NCBI RefSeq assembly: GCF_009857845.1
Contig: NZ_WWEQ01000002.1
Location: 1 to 64,000 of the forward strand
Direction: 5' to 3'
DNA length: 64,000 bases
DNA from: Brevibacterium rongguiense
GTDB lineage: Bacteria > Actinomycetota > Actinomycetes > Actinomycetales > Brevibacteriaceae
In this document: positions 43,833-51,297 of the stretch, piece by piece
Numbering within the stretch: position 1 is the stretch's first letter
Layout of the letters: every line of letters starts with the position of its first letter
Program-made: the position numbers and the translations under genes
The notes under the pieces: generated by a model
Told to the model about the DNA's origin: nothing
Database searches by the model: none
The model's input: only the letters and a program-made list of their open reading frames with translations

Positions 43833-45199
43833 GGCGCTCCGGTCGCCGTCAGCGCCACCGCGACCGCGGTGAGGAGGGCAGGCTGCGTTTCGTCGGGCAC
43901 GCAGCGCAGGTCGATGAGACAGGTCCCGTCGTGGACGCGCGGCAGCACCGCGGGCTCGCCGGTGCGCAGGGCCCGCGCCGCCGCCTCCGGCAGGCGCAGC
44001 GCCCAGCCCGGCAGCGGGACCTCGGCCCCGCCCCCGCCGCCCGTGCGGCCGTCGTGCGGGACGACGGCGAGCGCCGCGGAATCCGGTCCCGGTCCCTGCC
44101 GGGGATGCGGCTGCGCGGACAGGCGGGCGCGCAGGTCCTCGGCGAAGGCCTCCGTGCGCGCCCGCAGCGCCTCGGGGTCCGTGTGCAGTGCCCGGGCGAC
44201 GGGCGCCTCGGGCCCGTTCAGCGTGGCCTCGAGGGCGGCGAGCGCCAGCTTGTCGGCGCGCACGGCCCGGGCCAGGGGGTGGCGCGAGAGCCGGGCGATG
44301 AGGTCGGCGCGGCCCAGCAGGAGGCCGGCCTGGGGGCCGCCGAGCAGCTTGTCGCCGCTGGCGATGACGAGGTCCGCCCCTGAGCGCAGCGCGGAATCGA
44401 GGTCCGGTTCCGCGGGCAGGGCCGGGTCGGCGCTGAGCAGGCCGCTGCCCAGGTCCGCGATCAGCGGCACCGCCCGCGCGCCGGCCAGCCGGGCGAGTTC
44501 GGGCAGTGTGGCCTCCGCCGTGAACCCGGAGACGCGGAAGTTGCTCGGGTGGACCTTGAGGATGCACCCGGTGGCCTCGCCCATGGCCGCGGCGTAGTCC
44601 TCGCACCGGGTGCGGTTCGTGGTGCCCACCTCGCGCAGCCGGGCGCCGGTGGACTCGATGAGATCGGAGAGCCGGAAGCCCGCCCCGATCTCGACGAACT
44701 CGCCGCGGCTGATGAGCACCTCGCGTCCCGCGGCGAACGCGGTGGTCGCAAGCACCAGGGCTGCGGCGCCGTTGTTGACGATGAGTGCGTCCTCGGCAGC
44801 GGGGCATGCGGCCAGGAGGGCCGCCCGGGCGGCCGCGCCCCGCCGGGAGCGCTGCCCGGAGCCCATGTCGAGCTCGACGTCGACGTAGCCGGCGGCATCG
44901 GCCAGCGCCGTGCGGGCGGCGGGGGAGAGGGGAGCACGGCCCAGGTTCGTGTGGATGATGACGCCGGTGGCGTTGATGACCGGCCGCAGCGAGGAGGTGC
45001 GCCGCCCCTCGACCGCGGTGATGACGGCGGCCTCGACGTCCTCCGGGGCGAGCTCGCCGGCCCGGGCGCGCTCCTGCACGCCCCGCACGATCGTGCGCAC
45101 CACGCCGTCGCTGAGGGCCTGGGCGGCCGCCGCGACCCGGGGGAGCCGGAGCAGGGCGTCGGTGCGCGGGATGCGGCGGCGGGGGTCGTGCTCGTCCAT
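43829..45199 (-). CDS. selA: L-seryl-tRNA(Sec) selenium transferase SelA
   Basis: A 456-residue PLP enzyme that turns Ser-tRNA(Sec) into Sec-tRNA(Sec) with selenophosphate. ATG 45199 has GGTGGGAGCG upstream. The fold-type I features are clear: INATGVIIHTNLGRAPLSPA near the N-terminus, NNGAAALVLATTAFAAGREV, and the PLP-binding Lys in LVIASGDKLLGGPQAGLLLG near residue 290. It starts 63 bases after the 3' end of selC in the same direction, so the tRNA and its two protein factors are in one transcription unit. The length is the usual one for bacterial SelA. Confidence 0.93.
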   Translation of the reverse strand: MDEHDPRRRIPRTDALLRLPRVAAAAQALSDGVVRTIVRGVQERARAGELAPEDVEAAVITAVEGRRTSSLRPVINATGVIIHTNLGRAPLSPAARTALADAAGYVDVELDMGSGQRSRRGAAARAALLAACPAAEDALIVNNGAAALVLATTAFAAGREVLISRGEFVEIGAGFRLSDLIESTGARLREVGTTNRTRCEDYAAAMGEATGCILKVHPSNFRVSGFTAEATLPELARLAGARAVPLIADLGSGLLSADPALPAEPDLDSALRSGADLVIASGDKLLGGPQAGLLLGRADLIARLSRHPLARAVRADKLALAALEATLNGPEAPVARALHTDPEALRARTEAFAEDLRARLSAQPHPRQGPGPDSAALAVVPHDGRTGGGGGAEVPLPGWALRLPEAAARALRTGEPAVLPRVHDGTCLIDLRCVPDETQPALLTAVAVALTATGAP

Positions 45200-45261
45200 G
45201 CGCTCCCACCTTCCTGGCCGCCGGCTCTGTGCGCGGCGGGGCTGCGCCGCGGCCGCGCCCG

Positions 45262-45356
45262 TGGCGGAGGCGGACGGGAATCGAACCCGCCAGGCCGAGA
45301 TGCTCGGCCTCACCGGTTTTGAAGACCGGGGAGCCCACCAGGACTCAGACGCCTCC
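45262..45356 (-). tRNA. selC: tRNA-Sec, anticodon TCA
   Basis: A 95-base tRNA with all selenocysteine features. The acceptor GGAGGCG pairs with CGCCTCC, followed by discriminator G and an encoded CCA. The D-arm stem is extended (GAGTC with GGCTC). The anticodon stem is CCGGT/ACCGG with loop CTTCAAA, anticodon TCA at 45320-45322, which reads UGA. The long variable arm AGGCCGAG-CAT-CTCGGCCT is a perfect eight-base-pair stem. The T-loop is TTCGATT. It lies directly upstream of selA. Confidence 0.95.
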
Positions 45357-45363
45357 GCCGGTC

Positions 45364-45369
45364 AGGCTA
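45364..45369 (-). promoter_or_regulatory. -10 box of selC
   Basis: TAGCCT on the minus strand, with seven bases between it and the first base of the mature tRNA, so transcription would start at or next to the tRNA 5' end and continue into selA-selB. Confidence 0.5.
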
Positions 45370-45570
45370 CCAGCGCTGGGCCGTCGGCCGCCGCGGCCCC
45401 GCGCGCGCCTCACCCTGGTCCAGCGCATCTCATCGCGCTCAGTGCATTTCACCGCGCCCGAGGTGCGGCACCGTTCGCCCGAAGCGCACCCGAGGTGCGC
45501 CCGAGGCGCGCGGGCTGGCCAGAGGGGTCTGGCGGCGAGTGCGCCCTGGGCGGGGCAGGGGGGCCGCTCC

Positions 45571-45576
45571 TAGACT
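45571..45576 (+). promoter_or_regulatory. -10 box of selD
   Basis: TAGACT lies six bases before ATG 45583, again the leaderless spacing. selD is therefore divergent from selC-selA-selB across about 200 bases that contain no other gene. Confidence 0.5.
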
Positions 45577-45582
45577 GGCGCC

Positions 45583-46662
45583 ATGAGCGATGCGACGGTG
45601 CCGGCAGACAGCGCAGCAGGCAGTGCGGCGACGGGAGCGGGCCCCGGTGACCGCAGCGCGGGGCCGAACTCCGCGCGGCGGGACTCCCCGGTGCGCCTGA
45701 CGACCATGGCCCACGGCGGGGGCTGTGCGTGCAAGATCCCGCCGGGCGAGCTCGAGGATGCCGTCGCGGGGCTCACCGGCCAGCGCTGGGACAGTGTCCT
45801 CGTGGGCCTCGACGACGGTGACGACGCCGCGGCCGTCCGGGTGCGCGGGGACCTTGCGGTGCTGTCCACGGCGGACTTCTTCACCCCCGTCGTCGACGAC
45901 CCCTACGACTGGGGCCGGATCGCCGCCGCGAACGCGCTCTCCGACATCTACGCGATGGGCGGCAGCCCGATCGTGGCGATCAACCTCGTGGGCTGGCCGC
46001 GCGACCTGCTGCCCATGGACATGCTCACCGAGGTGCTGCGCGGCGGCCTCGCGGTGGGCGAGGAGGCCGGCTGCCCGGTGATCGGCGGCCACTCCGTGGA
46101 CGACCCGGAGCCCAAGTACGGCATGGCCGTCACGGGCACGGCGGATCCCGCCCGCCTGCTGCGCAACGACGCCGCCCGCGCGGACCTGCCCCTGACGCTG
46201 ACGAAGCCGATCGGCGTGGGACTGCTCAACAACCGCCACAAGACCACCGGCGAGGTCTTCGAGGCGGCCATCGCCACGATGACCATGCTCAACCGGGACG
46301 CCGCGGCGGCGGCGCTGGCCGCCGGGGTGCAGGCCGCCACGGACGTCACCGGCTTCGGGCTGCTGGGCCACCTGCACAAGATGTGCCGCGCGTCCGGGGT
46401 GGGCGCGGTGCTCGACAGCGCCGCCGTGCCCCTGGTCGACGGCGCCGGCGAGGCGCTGCGGGACGGATTCGTCTCCGGTGGCACACGGCGCAACCTCGAC
46501 TGGGTGCGCCCGCACGTGCGCGCGGGCGAGGGCATCGGCGAGGCGGAGCTCCTGCTGCTCGCCGACGCCCAGACCTCCGGCGGGCTCCTCGTGGCCGGCG
46601 AAGTGCCGGGCTACCCGGTGATCGGCGAGCTCGTCGAGGGCGCCGGCATCGAGGTGCGCTGA
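45583..46662 (+). CDS. selD: Selenide, water dikinase SelD
   Basis: A 359-residue ATP-dependent selenophosphate synthase. The active-site loop is AHGGGCACKIPPGELED: it has Cys where some SelD proteins carry selenocysteine, so the enzyme does not need its own product. Further family motifs are VGLDDGDDAAAVRVRGD, DPYDWGRIAAANALSDIYAM, VIGGHSVDDPEPKYGMAVTG and the C-terminal LLLLADAQTSGGLLVAG. The first 40 residues are a disordered extension. With selA, selB and selC this completes the set needed to make and insert selenocysteine. The stop overlaps the ATG of the next small gene by one base. Confidence 0.95.
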   Translation: MSDATVPADSAAGSAATGAGPGDRSAGPNSARRDSPVRLTTMAHGGGCACKIPPGELEDAVAGLTGQRWDSVLVGLDDGDDAAAVRVRGDLAVLSTADFFTPVVDDPYDWGRIAAANALSDIYAMGGSPIVAINLVGWPRDLLPMDMLTEVLRGGLAVGEEAGCPVIGGHSVDDPEPKYGMAVTGTADPARLLRNDAARADLPLTLTKPIGVGLLNNRHKTTGEVFEAAIATMTMLNRDAAAAALAAGVQAATDVTGFGLLGHLHKMCRASGVGAVLDSAAVPLVDGAGEALRDGFVSGGTRRNLDWVRPHVRAGEGIGEAELLLLADAQTSGGLLVAGEVPGYPVIGELVEGAGIEVR

Positions 46663-46862
46663 TGCGCCGGGTGCTGCACTGGCCCGCCCCCGTGTTCTCA
46701 GGGATAGCCGCCGCCAGCCTGGTGCTCTTCTTCGTGGTGGGTGGCATGCGGGCCACCGGGCGCATCGGCGACGGCCTTGCCGTGCCCTGCTTCTTCGTGA
46801 CGATCCTCGCCTGCTGCGCCGCGACCACGCTGGCCGCGGTCGCCTGGCTGCGACGGCGATAG
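46662..46862 (+). CDS. Small two-helix membrane protein behind selD
   Basis: A 66-residue protein whose ATG shares a base with the selD stop (TGATG). Two membrane segments, around VFSGIAAASLVLFFVVGG and CFFVTILACCAATTLAAVAW, are linked by a short Gly/Arg loop with the inside face likely holding the C-terminal RRR. It has three Cys in or next to the second helix. Translational coupling to selD suggests co-expression. I know of no family. Confidence 0.6.
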   Translation: MRRVLHWPAPVFSGIAAASLVLFFVVGGMRATGRIGDGLAVPCFFVTILACCAATTLAAVAWLRRR

Positions 46863-46987
46863 CGGCGCCCGGCGGCGCTGACCCGGCCCGCGCCTCGGCG
46901 GGGGTGCGCGGGGCTTATCCTGAGCACGACCGGCGGACACGCGCCTCCCGCCCCGCCGGAGCCATCCGCACACGCCGAGGAGCCCGC

Positions 46988-47482
46988 ATGCCCTGGACCG
47001 CCACGCCGGACGACGACCGCCGCTTCATGGACCTCGCCATCGAGCAGGCGCGCACGAGCTGGGACGAGGGCGGGGTGCCGATCGGCGCCGTGCTCGTCCA
47101 CGAGGGCCGGGTGCTCGCCGCCGGCCACAATCAGCGGTTCCAGCAGGACAGCGCGATCCTCCACGGCGAGACGGACACGATCGAGAAGGCCGGCCGCCTG
47201 CCGGCCGCGGTCTACCGCGAGAGCGTCCTCTACACGACGCTCTCGCCGTGCATCATGTGCGCCGGAACGGCCCTGCTCTACGAGATCCCGCGGATCGTCG
47301 TGGGCGAGAACCGCAGCTTCGAGATGTCCGAGGCCCTCCTGGCCGAGCGCGGCGTGCAGGTCGACGTGCTCGACGACCCCGCGTGCATCGCGCTCATGGA
47401 GCGCATGCTCGCCGAGCGCCCCGCGCTGTGGAGCGAGGACATCGGCGTTGACGAGGGCGCGAGCACCAAGGGCGCGCGCTGA
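46988..47482 (+). CDS. Yeast-type cytosine deaminase (CDA fold)
   Basis: A 164-residue zinc deaminase. His59 and Glu61 in ILHGETDTIEKAGR and Cys88 and Cys91 in YTTLSPCIMCAGTALLY supply the metal site and general acid-base, in the same spacing as yeast Fcy1 (His62, Glu64, Cys91, Cys94). Further similarity is seen in EIPRIVVGENRSFE and the C-terminal LAERPALWSEDIG. It should turn cytosine into uracil and ammonia. It is coupled by a one-base overlap to a cytosine-type permease gene, which supports the call. Guanine deaminase or another base deaminase is the main alternative. Confidence 0.85.
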   Translation: MPWTATPDDDRRFMDLAIEQARTSWDEGGVPIGAVLVHEGRVLAAGHNQRFQQDSAILHGETDTIEKAGRLPAAVYRESVLYTTLSPCIMCAGTALLYEIPRIVVGENRSFEMSEALLAERGVQVDVLDDPACIALMERMLAERPALWSEDIGVDEGASTKGAR

Positions 47483-48852
47483 TGGGCGCGCCCGAACCTC
47501 GGCGCCCGGCACAGGGCGACGGCGCCGTCGACACCGGAGCGGCCCCCGCGGCAGCAGGCGCAGCGCCGGCGGAAGAACGGGCGGCCGAGCCCGTCGATCG
47601 CGACTACCCCCTGACCCCGGTTCCGCGCTCGGCCCGGCGCTCGGCGTTCTCGATCACTGTGGTCCTCGTGGGCTTCACGATCTTCGCGCCCACCCTCATG
47701 GCCGGCGCATCCGTGGGGGCGGCGTTCCGCTTCTCCGAGTTCCTGGGTGTGCTCGTCGTGGGCTCGCTCGTGCTCGGCACGTACGTGGCCGCCGTCGGCT
47801 TCCTCGGCGCTCGCACCGGTCTGACCACCGTGGTCATGGCCCGCTACAGCTTCGGCACGGTGGGCTCCAAACTGGCCTCGCTGCTGCTGGGCGGCACCCA
47901 GGTGGGCTGGTACGGCGTGGCCGTCGGCACGATCGGGCAGATGACGGGGCTCGCATTCGGCTGGACCGGCTGGTGGGGTCCGGCGCTCATCATGATCGTC
48001 GTCTCCGCGCTCATGATGCTCACGGCCCTGTTCGGCTACGAGGGCATGTACTGGGTCTCCCTCGTCTCCACGCCGCTCATCCTCATCCTCGCCTTCTGGC
48101 TGACGTTCAAGGGTTTCGCCGAGGTGGGCGGCCTGTCCGGCATGCTCGCCATCGAGCCCTCGAGCTCGATGACATGGGCCGCGGCGGTCACGGCGATCGT
48201 CGGCACCTTCGCCTCGGCCGGTACGCAGGCGGCCAACTGGACGCGCTTCGCCCGCAGCGGGCGCAACGCCGTCGTGGCGTGCGGGATCGGCTTCATCGTG
48301 GGCAACGGCCTCATGGTCTTCTTCGGGGCCGTCGCGGCGCTGGCATTCGGCGAGGGCGACTTCACCACGCTCCTCATCAGCATGGGGATGATCGGCTGGG
48401 GCCTGTTCTTCCTCTTCGGCAACCTGTGGAAGTCCAACGCGGACGCCGCGTACGCGTTCGGCGTGGCCGGCGCGGAGATCACCGGCGATCGCCGCAAGGG
48501 CCCCTACATCATCGGCGGGGTGATCATCGGCACGATCCTGGCGCTCACCGGCATCGAGGGCCACATCACGGGCTACCTGAGCCTGCTGGGCGTCTTCATC
48601 CCGCCGCTGGGCGGAGTGCTCATCGGCGACTGGCTGGCCCGGTGGCGCCGCGGCCAGCCGCCCGTCGAATCGCTGACGGAGCGGATCCGCTGGCAGGGCC
48701 TCGTGCCCTACGCGCTCGGCTCCCTTGCCGCGTGGGTGTCGAACACGTTCGCGCTGGGCATCGCGCCGCTCAACGGCATCGTGGTCGCGCTCGTGCTCGC
48801 GTGGGCGCTCAGCCGCTTCACGGCGCCGAGGCGCGAGCAGGCTGCCGCCTGA
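47482..48852 (+). CDS. NCS1-family cytosine/purine permease (CodB-like)
   Basis: A 456-residue transporter with 12 hydrophobic segments after a 50-residue hydrophilic head rich in Ala, Glu and Pro. NCS1 marks are FTIFAPTLMAGASVGAAFRF in TM1, TGLTTVVMARYSFGTVGSKL in TM2-3, SAGTQAANWTRFARSGRNAV in the middle and WKSNADAAYAFGVAGAEITG near TM10. The latter resembles the E. coli CodB segment used for Na+-coupled cytosine uptake. Its partner deaminase ends at its first base, so import and deamination of cytosine form a two-gene unit between the selenium and formate dehydrogenase genes. Confidence 0.85.
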   Translation: MGAPEPRRPAQGDGAVDTGAAPAAAGAAPAEERAAEPVDRDYPLTPVPRSARRSAFSITVVLVGFTIFAPTLMAGASVGAAFRFSEFLGVLVVGSLVLGTYVAAVGFLGARTGLTTVVMARYSFGTVGSKLASLLLGGTQVGWYGVAVGTIGQMTGLAFGWTGWWGPALIMIVVSALMMLTALFGYEGMYWVSLVSTPLILILAFWLTFKGFAEVGGLSGMLAIEPSSSMTWAAAVTAIVGTFASAGTQAANWTRFARSGRNAVVACGIGFIVGNGLMVFFGAVAALAFGEGDFTTLLISMGMIGWGLFFLFGNLWKSNADAAYAFGVAGAEITGDRRKGPYIIGGVIIGTILALTGIEGHITGYLSLLGVFIPPLGGVLIGDWLARWRRGQPPVESLTERIRWQGLVPYALGSLAAWVSNTFALGIAPLNGIVVALVLAWALSRFTAPRREQAAA

Positions 48853-48952
48853 GCCGCACCTCGGGCGGGGTGGGCGCGGACGTCCTTCGTCGGCGCTGGC
48901 CGCCGAGCGAGGCCGCTGAGCGCTGCCCCGCGCGTGGCGTGCCGACCGGCGC

Positions 48953-50074
48953 CTACGCCCCCGTCGTGATGGAGTCGTCGGTGACGCCGCGGGCGCGGCG
49001 CTCGGCCAGGCGCGCCTTCTGCGGCTCGACGACGTACTTGGGATCCTTCGTCGATTCGATCCCGGCCTCGAGGAACCCGAAGCGGGTGAGCGCCGAGGCG
49101 GCCATGAGGCTCAGCCCGCTCGCCGCGGCAACGATCCGGTTGCCGCCGCCCACCACGGCGCCGATCCCGCCGGCGATGGCCAGCCGCTCGGCCCATTCGA
49201 GCTTGGCCCCCGAGGGGCCCTCCTCGAGCGGCTCGGCCTCGACCGGGTGCATGTTCTCCTTGAGCGCGCGCATCGCGACGACGTCGCCGGTCACGCCCAG
49301 CGCGGCGAGGATGCGCGCGGGCATCGTCTCCGCTACCGGTGTCGTCACCATGGCCGAGCCGGCCGCTGCCAGGCTGGCCGAGGACACGAAGACGAACGGC
49401 AGCTCATTGCGCGCGGCGTTCCACGTGGGCGTGGCCGTGTCGGCCAGCAGCACGGCGGTGTAGGCGGCCAGCGGCGTGGCGAAGAGGGCGGCCTCGAACC
49501 CGGCCGGCGCCTCGGCGAACCGCAGCAGCCGGCGCAGGGGACCCAGCGGCAGCCGCTCCCCCAGCAGCCGGTCGATCTCGTTGACGGCGGTGACACCGGC
49601 CCCCGCCGAATAGCCGGAGAGGATCCACGAGCCCAGGCTCATGGGCGAGGTGACCTTGAGCGTGCGCATCATGTTGAGGAACCGCTCGGGCCGGCCCAGA
49701 TCCGCCACGAGCGCCGCCGCGCCCACGCCGATCGCACCCAGCGCGGTCAGGCGCGTGTTGCGCCGCAGCGTGGCCCGCCCGGTGAGCTGGGCGCCCAGCG
49801 CCAGCAGCCCGCAGCCGCCGGCCATGCCCCCCAGGAACAGGTAGAGGGCGATGGGGGAGCCCCAGGGGGCGTGCTTGACGATGGGGCGGCCGTAGTACGA
49901 GGTGAACTCGACGTCCTCGACCATCGGCATCTCACGCGAGCCGTCGCCGCCGCCCCGCCGCCCGGCGAACATGCCCCCGCGCTTGCCGCGGCCTCCGGGA
50001 CCGCCGCCGCGGCCGCCGCGGCGCTTCTTCTTGCCGGTGTCCGGCGGGCGGTAGCTGTCGTACTCCGACGTCAT
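48953..50074 (-). CDS. Formate dehydrogenase membrane subunit, NrfD/PsrC type
   Basis: A 373-residue integral membrane protein that overlaps the FdhB gene by ATGA. Residues 10-50 are a Gly/Arg/Lys-rich tail (GKKKRRGGRGGGPGGRGKRG), a highly basic and probably disordered segment. From about residue 65 onward, around eight hydrophobic segments follow, beginning WGSPIALYLFLGGMAGGCGL, a hallmark of NrfD-like quinone-linked anchors. The absence of a haem-binding FdnI-type cytochrome shows that electrons pass from FdhB directly to quinone by this NrfD-type anchor. It lies last in the fdhABC order on the minus strand. Confidence 0.85.
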   Translation of the reverse strand: MTSEYDSYRPPDTGKKKRRGGRGGGPGGRGKRGGMFAGRRGGGDGSREMPMVEDVEFTSYYGRPIVKHAPWGSPIALYLFLGGMAGGCGLLALGAQLTGRATLRRNTRLTALGAIGVGAAALVADLGRPERFLNMMRTLKVTSPMSLGSWILSGYSAGAGVTAVNEIDRLLGERLPLGPLRRLLRFAEAPAGFEAALFATPLAAYTAVLLADTATPTWNAARNELPFVFVSSASLAAAGSAMVTTPVAETMPARILAALGVTGDVVAMRALKENMHPVEAEPLEEGPSGAKLEWAERLAIAGGIGAVVGGGNRIVAAASGLSLMAASALTRFGFLEAGIESTKDPKYVVEPQKARLAERRARGVTDDSITTGA

Positions 50075-51297
50075 CGACGTCCTCCCAGGAAGGCCACGGC
50101 GGAGGCGGCGAGCATGCCCGCGGCGGCGATTCCGGCTCGCTTGAACATGGTGGGCAGGTCACGGGTGGGCACGTGCGGATCCGGCGGCAGCCCGTAGACC
50201 TCCGGCTCGTCGAGCAGGAGGAACACGGAGCCGGTGCCGCCCACGCCGTCGTTGTCGTTGGCCCCGTAGAGCCGGGCCTCGCTCATGCCCTGCGCGTGGA
50301 GCTGCTCGACGCGCGCGTGGGCCTTGGAGACCATGTCGTCGTGGTCGCCGAATTTGATCGACGTCGTGGGACAGGTCTGCGCGCACGCGGGCGTCTGGCC
50401 CTCGACAAGGCGGTCGTAGCAGAGCGTGCACTTGTTCGCGGTGCGCGGGTTGGGGATCTCCTGGTCGACCTTGGGCTTCTCCGCGTGGCCGTCCGGCGGG
50501 CTGATCGTGCCGTCGTCGCGGCGCTCGATGACGCCGAACGGGCAGCCGGCCACGCACGTGCCGCAGCCATTGCACACATCGGCCTGGACGACCACGGTGC
50601 CGAACTCGGTGCGGAAGAGCGCCCCCGTGGGGCACACGTCCAGGCATCCGGCGTGGGTGCAGTGCTTGCACACGTCCGAGGACATGAGCCAGCGGAACTC
50701 CGGAGTGTCCGGCGGGGCGACGTCGAGGTCGGACTGGCCCGCCATGGCGGCGTCGATGGCGGACATCGCCTGCGCCTCGGTGACGCGGCCGGAGCCCGTG
50801 CCGCAGGAACCGCAGCCGGACTGGGAGCCGGCGTGCGCCTCGGCTGCGGGATCCGCGCCCGAGGCGCACCCGCAGCTGCCCCCGCACCCGCCGCCCGAGC
50901 CGGCCCCGGGTGCGCTGGTCCCTGGCGCGCTCGTCACCGGCGCGCCTGCGCGGGCGGCGGGGGGCCCGACCTGCGGCATGCCCAGGCTGACGAGGGCGCG
51001 ACCGGATTCGCGGGCCTGTTCGATCCGGTCCTGGCTCTGCTCGATGAACGCCACGTGGCGCCACGTGTTGGCGCCGAGCGACCCGGTGTTGTCGTAGGAC
51101 GAGTCGAGCAGCTGGAGGTCGCCGTCCTGGGGGTTGCGGTTCCACTCCTTGCACGCCACCTCGCAGGCCTTGCAGCCGATGCAGATCGACGTGTCCGTGA
51201 AGAAGCCCTTGCGGCTGTGCGCGTGCTCGTGGTCCCAGTGGACGTCCGCGATGGGGTCCGTGGGGCCGGAGAATTCGTGCGTGAGGCTGCCGCGCAT
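50071..51297 (-). CDS. Formate dehydrogenase iron-sulfur subunit with Cys/Gly-rich insert
   Basis: A 408-residue electron-transfer subunit that would bind four 4Fe-4S clusters. Cluster motifs are SICIGCKACEVACKEW, SDVCKHCTHAGCLDVCPTGA, ADVCNGCGTCVAGCPFGVIE and NKCTLCYDRLVEGQTPACAQ. A C-terminal hydrophobic helix (AGIAAAGMLAASAVAFL) anchors it to the membrane. Between the first and second cluster motifs lies an 85-residue insert (about 108-195) with GGGCGGSCGCASGADP and GSQSGCGSCGTGSG, adding Cys138, 142, 144, 162 and 165. The insert is not part of the standard FdnH fold. The gene overlaps fdhA by one base and the NrfD-type gene by four. Confidence 0.88.
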   Translation of the reverse strand: MRGSLTHEFSGPTDPIADVHWDHEHAHSRKGFFTDTSICIGCKACEVACKEWNRNPQDGDLQLLDSSYDNTGSLGANTWRHVAFIEQSQDRIEQARESGRALVSLGMPQVGPPAARAGAPVTSAPGTSAPGAGSGGGCGGSCGCASGADPAAEAHAGSQSGCGSCGTGSGRVTEAQAMSAIDAAMAGQSDLDVAPPDTPEFRWLMSSDVCKHCTHAGCLDVCPTGALFRTEFGTVVVQADVCNGCGTCVAGCPFGVIERRDDGTISPPDGHAEKPKVDQEIPNPRTANKCTLCYDRLVEGQTPACAQTCPTTSIKFGDHDDMVSKAHARVEQLHAQGMSEARLYGANDNDGVGGTGSVFLLLDEPEVYGLPPDPHVPTRDLPTMFKRAGIAAAGMLAASAVAFLGGRR

